Source: Sphingomonas sp. Leaf20 (GTDB taxonomy: Bacteria; Pseudomonadota; Alphaproteobacteria; Sphingomonadales; Sphingomonadaceae). Taken from it: a DNA stretch of 64,000 bases. Under the pieces are notes generated by a model that saw nothing but the letters and a program-made list of their open reading frames with translations, did not search any database and was not told the DNA's origin. The DNA is taken from positions 958,980 to 1,022,979 of the forward strand of contig NZ_LMKN01000008.1 of the NCBI RefSeq assembly GCF_001421535.1, written 5' to 3'. Positions 53,972 through 61,482 of the stretch are shown here, piece after piece; positions within the stretch are counted from its first letter, which is position 1, and every line of letters begins with the position of its first letter. A program made the position numbers and the translations under genes.

Positions 53972-54232
53972 CCGTCGAGGCTGGTCGATGATGCGGCCAG
54001 CGGACCGGAGCGACCTGACGCCCCGCGCGCCGCCCTACTGGATGCCTGCGTGAGCGGAGCAGCGCTCAAACGCCGCTTGTACCGGGATGTGCACGATATT
54101 TTCCTGTCCTGTCGCGCCGTTCAAAACGCTTTTTTAGCCATTCGCCTCTAGATTCGGAGACCAGCAAATGGACCCGCGTGGCTGCCCATCTGCTCGATCG
54201 ACACGATCAGGTTGCGGTGCTGGGAGCGCGTT

Positions 54233-54808
54233 ATGTCCATCTCGTTTTATAGCGTGGCGAGTAAGCCGGACAATGAATCCGATCGCGAGAAGTCGATCGC
54301 CAGAACCGGTATTCTTGCCGAGCCGCATCAGGAAAAATTTCATTCGATCCTGGACTGCGTGAGAGGGGCTTTGCACGCGCGGGCCGCCGCCATCACGATC
54401 GTCTACCAGGACTCGACGTATCTGGTCTCCGCGCTCGGTTTCGATGCCGGCATCTACAAGCGATCGTCGTCGTTGTGTGCGCATACGATCCTGTCGCCCG
54501 ATTCCCTCACCGTCGTGCCCGACACCGCCGCGGACGAACGGTTCGCGGGTAATCCCTATGTCGACACGATCGAAGGCATACGGTTCTACATCGCGGCGCC
54601 GCTGCTCGATGAGAATGGGGCGGCACTCGGCGCGTTGTGTGCGTTCGACCAGAAGGCGCGTGAGGTGGTCACGGAGGAGGACAGGGCGGTGCTCTGGGAA
54701 CTCAAGATCAAAGCGGAAGCGATCGTGAACAGCATCAGGGGTGATGGTGAGGAGATCCCGAAGGAGACCCTTGTCGCCCCGACAGGGGTGTCCGAGGCTG
54801 AACGGTGA
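54233..54808 (+). CDS. GAF-domain sensor protein
   Basis: A 191-residue cytosolic protein made of one GAF domain: ILDCVRGALHARAAAITIVYQD, SLCAHTILSPDSLTVVPDTAADERF, IRFYIAAPLLDENGAALGALCAFDQKA. It probably binds a small ligand or redox signal; CAHT is a possible ligand Cys-His. The start follows GGGAGCGCGTT. Its stop overlaps the GTG of the PilZ gene (GTGA), so the two proteins are made together. Confidence 0.85.
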   Translation: MSISFYSVASKPDNESDREKSIARTGILAEPHQEKFHSILDCVRGALHARAAAITIVYQDSTYLVSALGFDAGIYKRSSSLCAHTILSPDSLTVVPDTAADERFAGNPYVDTIEGIRFYIAAPLLDENGAALGALCAFDQKAREVVTEEDRAVLWELKIKAEAIVNSIRGDGEEIPKETLVAPTGVSEAER

Positions 54809-55179
54809 ACGTCTACCGGCGTATTGCGAGCGATTCCTCGCCCGATCTCAGTGAAAGGCGCTATTCGACCAGGCGGGCCGTCGATCTGGACGTCTTCCTG
54901 ATAACGCCGCTTGGCGACGCGCATCCCGCCAATATCCAGGACGTGTCGTCGCGCGGTTTCCGGATCCGGTCAGACTATGGGGTCACGATCGGCCGCTTCT
55001 TGACGCTCGATATTCCGGGGCTCACGCGGTATTCGGGCTGGGTAGCCTGGTCGTATCTCGGCGAGTTCGGGCTCGAAGCCGCGACCCCGGTTCCCAACGA
55101 CATCGTCGATCATATCGTCACTTTGGGCGAACAGGCGACCGCGGCACCGGGGGCGAATTGCCTGCCCTTTACGATCTGA
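54805..55179 (+). CDS. PilZ-domain cyclic-di-GMP receptor
   Basis: A 124-residue single PilZ domain. ERRYSTRRAVDLDVFL contains the RxxxR motif and DVSSRGFRIR the (D/N)xSxxG motif, so both c-di-GMP contacts are present. The GTG start overlaps the GAF stop. A GAF sensor coupled to a c-di-GMP receptor suggests one small signalling unit; the output is unknown. It is the last gene before the tRNA-Cys element. Confidence 0.85.
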   Translation: MNVYRRIASDSSPDLSERRYSTRRAVDLDVFLITPLGDAHPANIQDVSSRGFRIRSDYGVTIGRFLTLDIPGLTRYSGWVAWSYLGEFGLEAATPVPNDIVDHIVTLGEQATAAPGANCLPFTI

Positions 55180-55220
55180 TCTAGGGCAGCCGCGAGGCGC
55201 GGTATCGCGCCTGAACGCTA

Positions 55221-55240
55221 AGATTGGAGGCCCGACCGGG
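55221..55240. repeat. Candidate attachment site, distal copy
   Basis: AGATTGGAGGCCCGACCGGG is identical over 20 bases to 57495-57514, where it forms the last 16 bases of tRNA-Cys plus four flanking bases. Identity stops abruptly on both sides, as expected of an att core. Confidence 0.7.
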
Positions 55241-55395
55241 CCTTGAACAAACGAGCAATAACAAACGGATACGTTGTCTAACTTAGGCTTTAACAGCAAC
55301 GGCATTCCGCCGCGTCCCAAGGGTGATGGCTAACTGGCGGAACCTTATATTAGGACGAAGGTAAAGGCAGCTTGAGCGTTTTCGCATCACGCGTC

Positions 55396-55426
55396 GAATG
55401 ACCGCTAACGCCCACATGCGCTCGTT
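55396..55426 (+). repeat. Family F palindrome, copy 1
   Basis: GAATGACCGC and GCGCTCGTTC arms around TAACGCCCACAT. It lies immediately upstream of the small gene at 55429. Confidence 0.75.
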
Positions 55427-55428
55427 CA

Positions 55429-55707
55429 ATGATCTTCAAGCATCCACCAATTGCAGACAATCGTTTATGCTGGCAGTCTTACTGGATGACGTGGAAACGA
55501 CTTAGTCTCGCCACTCTGCTGGGCGCTATTGCTCTCCCCACGGGCTTCTACCCAATGAAGGTGGCTTTGACTGAGTGGTACTTGCATACCGCTCCTAAAG
55601 ACGGACTGTCCGGACTAGGGGTGCTCGCAGGGAGTCTTTATTTCGCTCTGGCTTGCGGGCTAGTGACTTTCGGAACCGTTCTGAGCGTACGCCGTCAGCG
55701 TCCATAG
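55429..55707 (+). CDS. Small membrane protein of the tRNA-Cys element
   Basis: A 92-residue protein with two probable membrane segments (LATLLGAIALPTGFYPM and GVLAGSLYFALACGLVTFGTV) and a basic tail. Codon use is less GC-biased than in flanking genes. ATG at 55429 follows copy 1 of the family F palindrome by two bases, with no clear ribosome site; the ATG at 55486 is possible. No family recognised. Confidence 0.45.
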   Translation: MIFKHPPIADNRLCWQSYWMTWKRLSLATLLGAIALPTGFYPMKVALTEWYLHTAPKDGLSGLGVLAGSLYFALACGLVTFGTVLSVRRQRP

Positions 55708-55720
55708 CGTCCGTTCTGTC

Positions 55721-55749
55721 CATTCCGTTCTTGCCCAAACGCGGTCGTC
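55721..55749 (+). repeat. Family F palindrome, copy 2
   Basis: CATTCCGTTC, TTGCCCAAAC, GCGGTCGTC: same orientation and core as the other copies. It lies between two small genes and touches the stop of the next. Confidence 0.65.
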
Positions 55750-55984
55750 AGAAGTTATTGAACTTACCTTTGAGCAACATCCACCAACCGATAGAGGGGG
55801 ATAGCGCGATCAACCACACGGCGAGCGTCGCCCAGAGGTGATCGCCGTTTTGATTTAAGAGGACATCGGAAATCGACCCGGTCCATCCTGCGAAGAAAGC
55901 TACGGGGTACCAGGCCAAAACGGTCCACGCAGCTACGACTCCACCACCTAGGAATCGGCTCGTACGTGTTCTGTCTCTACCCAT
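55748..55984 (-). CDS. Small membrane protein of the tRNA-Cys element
   Basis: A 78-residue protein with a basic N-terminus (MGRDRTRTSRF) and two membrane segments (GVVAAWTVLAWYPVAFFAGW and HLWATLAVWLIALSPSIGWW). No family recognised; the pattern is typical of small orphan membrane proteins on accessory elements. Divergent from the DUF4262 gene and convergent with the gene at 55429. Confidence 0.5.
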   Translation of the reverse strand: MGRDRTRTSRFLGGGVVAAWTVLAWYPVAFFAGWTGSISDVLLNQNGDHLWATLAVWLIALSPSIGWWMLLKGKFNNF

Positions 55985-56042
55985 CCTATGACGTTAGCAT
56001 TCGAATGTCATTTTACGAACTCAGTCGTCCCGAAAACCGTCG

Positions 56043-56095
56043 GTCCGCTTACCACCAACTCCGGCCGTTCCGCTTACGCCCACATGCGGTCGTTC
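56043..56095 (+). repeat. Family F palindrome, copy 3 (doubled)
   Basis: A degenerate unit (56043-56070) directly followed by a good unit CGTTCCGCTTACGCCCACAT plus GCGGTCGTTC (56066-56095). It lies in the gap before the DUF4262 gene. Confidence 0.7.
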
Positions 56096-56153
56096 GCCAG
56101 CCAAGTTGCCGTTCCCAATTGCCGACGCCGGGCTTCGGCTACATACATAAGCT

Positions 56154-56684
56154 ATGCCACCATCCACGACCGTCATCAGCGATCCGCCCTCGAACCTTAA
56201 GGCTTACGAAGTGGAGCTGATTGGTCGGGTTCAGGAACACGGCTGGCAGACGACCTCTGTCGGGTCCGACGATAATGGCGATCCTGCTTTCAGCTATACG
56301 ACCGGGTTTTGGCTCGCCGTCGAACAGCCGGAAGTAGTCGTGTTCGACTTCCCGCCACAGCTAGCCCACGATGTGTTTGCGCAAATGATCGAGAAAATGC
56401 GGGCGGGCCATCGGTTTAGTGTTGGCCAGCCGATCAAGGACGTCTTGTCTAACGAGGCGGTATACCTCCTTCCGGTAAAGCGAAACGCCGGGGTCAAATA
56501 TCTGCGGTCGAGTGAATGGTTTTACCGAGGGACCGAGTTCCCGGCGGTTCAACTCGTGCGGGCCGATGGCGCTGGACGGTTCCCGTGGGAACGTGACTTC
56601 AACGAAGCGCTCGCGAGTCTCCAACCTGACCTGTCGGAACGCGGTTGGATTAAAGAGCTAGAGGAGCCTTTCAACGGCAGTTAA
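56154..56684 (+). CDS. DUF4262 domain protein
   Basis: A 176-residue soluble protein with the DUF4262 pattern: VELIGRVQEHGWQTTSVGSD, PAFSYTTGFWLAVEQPEVVV, FSVGQPIKDVLSNEAVYLLP, and EFPAVQLVRADGAGRFPWE. The family is common on accessory DNA of many bacteria and has no established function. The ATG at 56154 begins inside a codon-poor stretch; the domain starts about residue 15. Confidence 0.8.
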   Translation: MPPSTTVISDPPSNLKAYEVELIGRVQEHGWQTTSVGSDDNGDPAFSYTTGFWLAVEQPEVVVFDFPPQLAHDVFAQMIEKMRAGHRFSVGQPIKDVLSNEAVYLLPVKRNAGVKYLRSSEWFYRGTEFPAVQLVRADGAGRFPWERDFNEALASLQPDLSERGWIKELEEPFNGS

Positions 56685-56721
56685 TCGAGGTTTGCGCCCG
56701 AAAGCTGCCGGTCTCCTCATC

Positions 56722-56761
56722 ACCAATTCCGGTCATTCCGCTTCCGCCCACTTGCAGACAT
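56722..56761 (+). repeat. Family F palindrome, copy 4
   Basis: CATTCCGCTTCCGCCCACTT and GCAGACAT, preceded by ACCAATTCCGGT, which matches the lead-in of copy 3 (ACCAACTCCGGC). Confidence 0.7.
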
Positions 56762-56765
56762 CCGG

Positions 56766-57092
56766 CTAAGCCAGCGCCCACACGGCTACCACCCCGAAGC
56801 CTGCGACCAGCGCTAAGCACCCCCACCAAGGCACCGCCACGCCGTCGAAATAGTCACCGGTCGAAAGATAGGTGCGAATAGCCTTGCGCTGAGCGTCGCC
56901 ATACCTCCTGTCGCGGGCACGAATATCGCTGTCGGAAAGAAAATGAGCCACAATTTCGGGCACGTCCTGCTCGGAAGCTTCAAGCTGGCGGTCCAGCTTT
57001 TCGCAAAGGCGATCAACCGAAGGCCAGTCCACCAAAGGCGCTTCTTCGGCGGCGAGAATTTCTTCCAAGCAGGCCTGTATGTCGCTGAGCAT
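56766..57092 (-). CDS. Hypothetical protein with C-terminal membrane segment
   Basis: A 108-residue protein. An acidic helical N-terminal part (MLSDIQACLEEILAAEEAPL, LCEKLDRQLEASEQDVPEIV) is followed by GDAQRKAIRTYLSTGDYFDG and one membrane helix at the end (GCLALVAGFGVVAVWALA). It is likely tail-anchored. The start at 57092 is chosen over an in-frame 57218 because upstream residues look non-coding. No family recognised. Confidence 0.5.
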   Translation of the reverse strand: MLSDIQACLEEILAAEEAPLVDWPSVDRLCEKLDRQLEASEQDVPEIVAHFLSDSDIRARDRRYGDAQRKAIRTYLSTGDYFDGVAVPWWGCLALVAGFGVVAVWALA

Positions 57093-57126
57093 GATCGACC
57101 GAGCATAGCTACCCCTTGCGGGTACT

Positions 57127-57157
57127 AACGACCGCTTTCCACCATCAACGGTCCATT
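57127..57157 (+). repeat. Family F palindrome, copy 5
   Basis: AACGACCGCTTTCCACCATC and AACGGTCCATT. It overlaps the stop and last codons of the DUF6980 gene, so the repeat supplies that protein's final residues. Confidence 0.65.
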
Positions 57158-57354
57158 GATGGAAGAGAAATGCCGCACCACGGACAGAAGCCGATCTCGA
57201 TAGCGCTGCTTCCGCCATCGTGAACCATCAGGCCGAAGCCCCCGTTCATTTCAGTTATGAAAGCGTCTGGGCAGTCTGTTCGGTCCGGGTGCATCGCGCA
57301 CGTATGTGCAAGGTCGCTGGCCATCCAATCGCAGCAGTAGGGACCGTTGAGCAT
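57145..57354 (-). CDS. DUF6980-like small zinc-binding protein
   Basis: A 69-residue protein: YCCDWMASDLAHTCAMHP, DRTDCPDAFITEMNGGFGLM, VHDGGSSAIEIGFCPWCGIS. The CC, C, C and CPWC cysteines suggest a small zinc site. The pattern matches DUF6980, a family found as lone genes in many bacteria, function unknown. It reads away from tRNA-Cys and ends inside repeat copy 5. Confidence 0.78.
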   Translation of the reverse strand: MLNGPYCCDWMASDLAHTCAMHPDRTDCPDAFITEMNGGFGLMVHDGGSSAIEIGFCPWCGISLPSMDR

Positions 57355-57386
57355 AGCTCATATGAACCGGACCACAGTAGAACAGC

Positions 57387-57415
57387 AATGTCTGCTCTCC
57401 ACCAATGCCGGACAT
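57387..57415 (+). repeat. Family F palindrome, copy 6
   Basis: AATGTCTGC, TCTCCACCAAT, GCCGGACAT: the most symmetrical copy of the family. Between the DUF6980 gene and tRNA-Cys. Confidence 0.75.
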
Positions 57416-57494
57416 CCAACCCGAGGGGGCATGTCCAGATTTGCAACGTGGCGCGGTTGGACAGCGCTAAGTCACTGTAAAATAACAGTTAGAC

Positions 57495-57514
57495 AGATTG
57501 GAGGCCCGACCGGG
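57495..57514. repeat. Candidate attachment site, tRNA-proximal copy
   Basis: The 20 bases match 55221-55240 exactly. Positions 57499-57514 are the 3' end of tRNA-Cys including CCA; 57495-57498 lie just outside. Confidence 0.7.
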
Positions 57515-57572
57515 AATCGAACCCGGGTGCGAGGATTTGCAGTCCTCTACGTCACCACTCCGCCATCGGGCC
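57499..57572 (-). tRNA. tRNA-Cys (GCA)
   Basis: A 74-base tRNA with encoded CCA. Acceptor GGCCCGA pairs with TCGGGCC, discriminator T, anticodon arm AGGAC-TGCAAAT-CCT gives GCA, and the T arm CCGGG-TTCGATT-CCCGG is intact. Its 3' end is duplicated at 55221-55240. Confidence 0.97.
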
Positions 57573-57760
57573 TCGATGCGCTGCGGAGGGCGCAGATGCG
57601 TGCTTTTACCGGGCGGGTCAACCGTTCGAGCGAAATTTGCGCCTAAAATAACCTCGAAGCCAGTCCGAGAGTGGGATCTGGCCGTCATGGTCGCCGCTTG
57701 TCGTGGTGCGCAAGTTGCTGCACTCAGGTGTCAAGATTCTGCGATTAAACGGGGATTCTG

Positions 57761-58936
57761 GTGAAAACGATCGATGTGAGGGGAGGGACCAACCTTGGCG
57801 GCGTGCAGCCGGAGATCTTTGCGATGCCGCCCGGCATGGCGATCCGGTACGACAAGCCCTGCGCCGCATTGACCGACCTCATCACGGGCTATCACGTCTA
57901 CCGGTCGTCGGGACCGGAAAGCCTGGGCCAGGTCGACCGTTTCCTGCCCGGTACCGCGAATGTCAGGTTCACGATCGATGCGGGGCCGGTGTCGGTCTCG
58001 ATCGGGCGCCGAACCTTCGCCGACCTGCCACCCGCGACGCTGTACGGCCCGACCGGAACCGCGCTGAAGGCGATCACCAATGGCGGGATCATGATCGGGT
58101 TCGGCGTCAGCGCGCTTGCCTGGAGCCGGTTGTTTAGGCGGTCGGCGGGCGATTACTGCAACAAGATCGTGCCCCTGGGCGAGGCGATGGGGCCGATCGC
58201 GACCGGACGGTTCATGGATGCGCTGCGGCTCGCCGCGTGTGACGACGAGGTCGCGCCCGCGCTCGACACGATCCTGTGCGACCTGCTCGGGCCACCGCCT
58301 GCCGAGGCGGCGCTGATCGGGCAGCTGAGCCACATGATCGGGCGGGACGGATCGCACGACGTCGCGACCGTCGCTGCCGAGCTCGGCATCACCGGCCATG
58401 CCCTGCGGCGTATCTCGGTCCGGCATTTCGGGTTCACGCCCAAGATGCTGTTGCGCCGCGCGCGCTTCCTGCGATCGTTCCTGCGGCTGTTCAGGACCCC
58501 CGGGACGGTCGATTATTCGCTGATCGACCCGAGCTATTTCGACATGTCGCATTTCCTCCGCGACGCCGATACGTTTCTCGGGATGACGCCGCGGCGGTTC
58601 ATGGCGAGCAGCACGCCGTTCCTCGACGCGAGCGTCCGCGCGCGCGCCGCGGTGCTCGGCGCGGCGACGCAGGTGCTGCACGTGCCGTCGACGATAGCCC
58701 CGATCGGCAGCGGGACGCCGGCGCAGGGACCCCAGGGCGATGCTGCGCCGCGCGGTACGCCAGCCGCGCCCGTGTCTGCACCGCCGGCTGGATCATCGCC
58801 CTTGCCCCCTGGCATGATCGAGGCCGCGACGATCGCCGCGATGGCGTCGACGTCGGTGCCGACGATGGGAGCCCAGGAGGGCACGCCGCTCGGCCTCTCC
58901 GACGGCGACACGCCGCCTGCACCCGATCCGGATTGA
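57761..58936 (+). CDS. AraC family transcriptional regulator
   Basis: A 391-residue regulator. The N-terminal part (to about 200) is a cupin-like sensing domain with RFTIDAGPVSVSIGRRTFAD; the AraC helix-turn-helix pair lies at about 205-290 (DVATVAAELGITGHALRRIS, FDMSHFLRDADTFLGMTPRR). About 100 residues of Pro/Ala/Gly-rich tail follow, which is unusual for this family. GTG start after GGGGA. Divergent from tRNA-Cys; target genes unknown. Confidence 0.83.
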   Translation: MKTIDVRGGTNLGGVQPEIFAMPPGMAIRYDKPCAALTDLITGYHVYRSSGPESLGQVDRFLPGTANVRFTIDAGPVSVSIGRRTFADLPPATLYGPTGTALKAITNGGIMIGFGVSALAWSRLFRRSAGDYCNKIVPLGEAMGPIATGRFMDALRLAACDDEVAPALDTILCDLLGPPPAEAALIGQLSHMIGRDGSHDVATVAAELGITGHALRRISVRHFGFTPKMLLRRARFLRSFLRLFRTPGTVDYSLIDPSYFDMSHFLRDADTFLGMTPRRFMASSTPFLDASVRARAAVLGAATQVLHVPSTIAPIGSGTPAQGPQGDAAPRGTPAAPVSAPPAGSSPLPPGMIEAATIAAMASTSVPTMGAQEGTPLGLSDGDTPPAPDPD

Positions 58937-59248
58937 AATTGCGGGCGAATTGATGCGATCGCCCGAGGCGGACGTGCTAGGCCGGGGATGAGGTGTGCCG
59001 CAACCATGCGTGCGCCCTCGGCGTCCCGCCCGCGGCATCTTGGTGTCACACGGGCGGGCGGGGCGCCCATCGCTTCTCGTTGAAATCGCCCGGAATCCGC
59101 TGCGGACCTCGCGCCACGATCCGGTTTCGTCGGCTTTCGCTGCGATTTTCACCCCGCAGTCGCTTGGCGCAACGGCAGCGGCACGGTACAGCTTGGCCAG
59201 CAAACAAGTGTATTGCGCACCTAAAACAGTTGTGCGACAGGATAGGCC
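58937..59248. other. Intergenic region
   Basis: 312 bases between the AraC gene and the PCMT-like gene. A 85-codon open frame (58995-59252) has no start signal and composition typical of chance GC-rich frames. No clear terminator or promoter was recognised. Confidence 0.5.
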
Positions 59249-59923
59249 ATGACGACGATCAGCACCGATACCACCAGCTCCGGCTTCGCAGCGATGCGCC
59301 ATGCGATGGTCGCCAGCCAGCTTCGTACCAATGCCGTCAACGACCAGCGCGTCGTCGCCGCGATGGCGCGTGTTCCACGGGAGGATTTCCTGCCGGCGAA
59401 CGTGCGCAGCATCGCCTATCGCGACACCGCGATCGCGCTCGGGGCGGGGCGTTACGCGAACCTGCCCATGGCGACGGGGCGCTTGCTGACCGAGGCGTAT
59501 CTCACCGCGACCGACCGGGTCCTCCTGATCGGCGCAGCAAGCGGCTATACCGCGGCGGTGCTGTCGGAAATCGTCGCGTCGGTCGTCGCGGTCGAGAGCG
59601 ACCCCGCCCTGATCGCCGTCGCGCGCGAGGCGCTGGCCGGCATCGACACCGTCGAACTCGTCGAAGGGCCTCTCAACGAGGGCCATGCGGCAGGCGCGCC
59701 GTACGACGTGCTGATCATCGACGGTGCGGTCGAATCGATCCCCGACATGTTGGTGGCGCAGCTTCGATCGGGTGGACGCGTCGCCGCCGGTCTCGCCGAG
59801 CGTGGGCTGACGCGGCTCGCATCGGGGCGCAAGACCGATGGCGGGTTCGCGATGGCGGCGTTTGTCGACGTCGAGTGCGTGGTGCTGCCGGGATTCGCAA
59901 CTCCTCAACCCTTCAAGTTCTGA
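59249..59923 (+). CDS. Divergent protein-L-isoaspartate methyltransferase-like protein
   Basis: A 224-residue SAM-methyltransferase-fold protein: RHAMVASQLRTNAVNDQRVVAA, MARVPREDFLP, VLLIGAASGYTAAVLSEI (motif I), VESDPALIAVARE, YDVLIIDGAV. It fits the PCMT family but lacks the substrate-site QTISQP motif, which reads LPMATGRLL here. It lies nine bases before the TolC gene and is probably co-transcribed; this pairing suggests a role tied to the outer membrane rather than general protein repair. Confidence 0.75.
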   Translation: MTTISTDTTSSGFAAMRHAMVASQLRTNAVNDQRVVAAMARVPREDFLPANVRSIAYRDTAIALGAGRYANLPMATGRLLTEAYLTATDRVLLIGAASGYTAAVLSEIVASVVAVESDPALIAVAREALAGIDTVELVEGPLNEGHAAGAPYDVLIIDGAVESIPDMLVAQLRSGGRVAAGLAERGLTRLASGRKTDGGFAMAAFVDVECVVLPGFATPQPFKF

Positions 59924-59932
59924 GGCAAGACC

Positions 59933-61468
59933 ATGCCGCGCGCCGCATCCTTCCGCTTCCTGCTTGCTGGTGTGGCGCTGATCTATAGCGCTGCACCGGT
60001 CGATGCGGAGACGTTACGCGAGGCGCTGGCCAAGGCCTACACGACCAACCCGACGATCACCGGACAGCGTGCGACGTTGCGCGCGACCGACGAGAATGTC
60101 CCGATCGCGCGCGCGGCCGGACTGCCCGCTGCGAATGCGACCGCGGACTATTCGGAGTTCGTCCTCAACGCGTCCAACTCGTTCGTCGTCCCGCAGCGCC
60201 AGGGCGTGGCACGCGCCAACGTGTCGATCCCGCTGTATCTAGGCGGGCAGGTCCGCAATTCGGTCGCCGCGGCGAAGATCCGCGTCGAGGCAGGCCGCGC
60301 GACGCTGCGCGGGACCGAGGCCGATCTCTTCACCAACGTCGTCGCCGCCTATATGGACGTGATCCGCGACGAGGCGATCGTCGGGCTGAATACGCAGAAC
60401 GTCCGCGTTCTCGACGTCAATCTGCAGGCGAGCCGCGACCGGTTCCAGGTCGGCGATCTGACGCGTACCGACGTCGCGCAGTCCGAGGCCCGGCTGGCAC
60501 TCGCACGCGCGCAGCTGCAGTCGGCGCAGGCGCAGCTGATCTCGAGTCGTGAGGGATATATCCGCCTCGTCGGCACGCCCGCGGGAACATTGGAGCCGCC
60601 GCCGACGCTGCCGCATCTGCCCGACAGCCCGGCGTCGGCGGTGACCGTCGCGATCGAGAACAATCCGGTGCTGATCGCGGCGGCCAAAGAACGCGACGCC
60701 ACGCGGTACGACATCGGCGTCGCGCGCGCGACGCGCCTGCCGCAAATCAACGCGGTCGGCGGGAGCAGCTATACCAATTATCTTGGCTCGATCCCGGCGG
60801 TCGGCGGTACGGGCACGACCGGCTCGGTACCGAACGCGAACAAGTCGGTTCAGGCCGGGCTGTCGTTGACGATGCCGCTGTTCCAGGGCGGGCGTCCGGC
60901 TGCACAGGTCCGCCAGGCCGAGGCGCTCAATGCGCGCGCGATCGAGAATGTCACCGCCGCAGAACGCAACGTGATCTCGCAGGCGCGCTCGGCCTTTGCG
61001 GTCTGGCGGTCGTCGGAACAGGTGATCCAGTCGTCCGAGACCGCGGTGAACGCGAACAAGCTCAGCCTTGAGGGCGTGCGCGCGGAAAACAGCGTCGGCA
61101 CGCGAACGATCCTCGACATCCTCAACGCCGAGCAGGAGCTGCTCAACAGCCAGGTCACGCTCGTGACCGCGCGCCGCGACGCCTATGTCGCGGGCTTTGC
61201 GCTGCTGGCGGCGATGGGGCAGGCCGAGGCGCGCGATCTGGGTCTGGACGGCGGCGTGCTTTACGACCCGGTCGTCAATTATGACCGCGTCCACAAGAAG
61301 ATCTGGGATTTCGGCGGCGATGGCCAGGCGCTGCCGGTGGCGACGCGCACCGTTCAGTCGCCCACGCAGACCGCCGATGTGCGGCGTGAACTTGATCCGT
61401 TGCTCGACAGTCCGGTTGACAGGAACCCGGCATTGACGACAGGTAGGGACGCGCCGAGCCGCCAATAG
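59933..61468 (+). CDS. tolC: TolC family outer-membrane channel
   Basis: A 511-residue outer-membrane efflux/type I secretion channel. Signal peptide FRFLLAGVALIYSAAPVDA, then two internal repeats of the TolC fold: LREALAKAYTTNPTITGQRA with LYLGGQVRNSVAAAKIRVEAG and RDRFQVGDLTRTDVAQSEARL, and TMPLFQGGRPAAQVRQAEAL with RAENSVGTRTILDILNAEQE. A Pro/Thr-rich tail closes the protein. No cognate inner-membrane pump is next to it. Confidence 0.95.
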   Translation: MPRAASFRFLLAGVALIYSAAPVDAETLREALAKAYTTNPTITGQRATLRATDENVPIARAAGLPAANATADYSEFVLNASNSFVVPQRQGVARANVSIPLYLGGQVRNSVAAAKIRVEAGRATLRGTEADLFTNVVAAYMDVIRDEAIVGLNTQNVRVLDVNLQASRDRFQVGDLTRTDVAQSEARLALARAQLQSAQAQLISSREGYIRLVGTPAGTLEPPPTLPHLPDSPASAVTVAIENNPVLIAAAKERDATRYDIGVARATRLPQINAVGGSSYTNYLGSIPAVGGTGTTGSVPNANKSVQAGLSLTMPLFQGGRPAAQVRQAEALNARAIENVTAAERNVISQARSAFAVWRSSEQVIQSSETAVNANKLSLEGVRAENSVGTRTILDILNAEQELLNSQVTLVTARRDAYVAGFALLAAMGQAEARDLGLDGGVLYDPVVNYDRVHKKIWDFGGDGQALPVATRTVQSPTQTADVRRELDPLLDSPVDRNPALTTGRDAPSRQ

Positions 61469-61482
61469 GGGCGGGACCGGCC

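Larger units (their letters stand above)
55221..57514. mobile_element. Small integrated element at tRNA-Cys, no integrase
   Basis: About 2.27 kb bounded by a 20-base direct repeat of the tRNA-Cys 3' end; the intact tRNA is at the right end and the duplicated fragment at the left. This is the standard product of tyrosine-recombinase integration into a tRNA. Inside are five small genes of mixed orientation, lower GC, and six same-orientation copies of one short palindrome. With no recombinase it would be a cis-mobilisable or decayed element. Confidence 0.6.

Noticed and set aside
53972..54232. Hidden gene between the lipoprotein and GAF genes
   Set aside because: Only a short GC-rich frame of the GAF gene region is open; no start signal or conserved pattern was seen.
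55396..57415. Classical integron with attC sites
   Set aside because: No IntI-like gene, genes in mixed orientation, and the repeat ends do not clearly show the RYYYAAC and GTTRRRY core sites. Cassette-like organisation is kept only as a hypothesis.
55396..57415. CRISPR array
   Set aside because: Repeats are too far apart, unevenly spaced, diverged and separated by genes; no cas genes.
57347..57764. Plus-strand ORFs across tRNA-Cys
   Set aside because: They read through the antisense of an intact tRNA.
58995..59252. 85-codon ORF before the PCMT-like gene
   Set aside because: No ATG or ribosome site; overlaps the next gene's start and shows chance composition.
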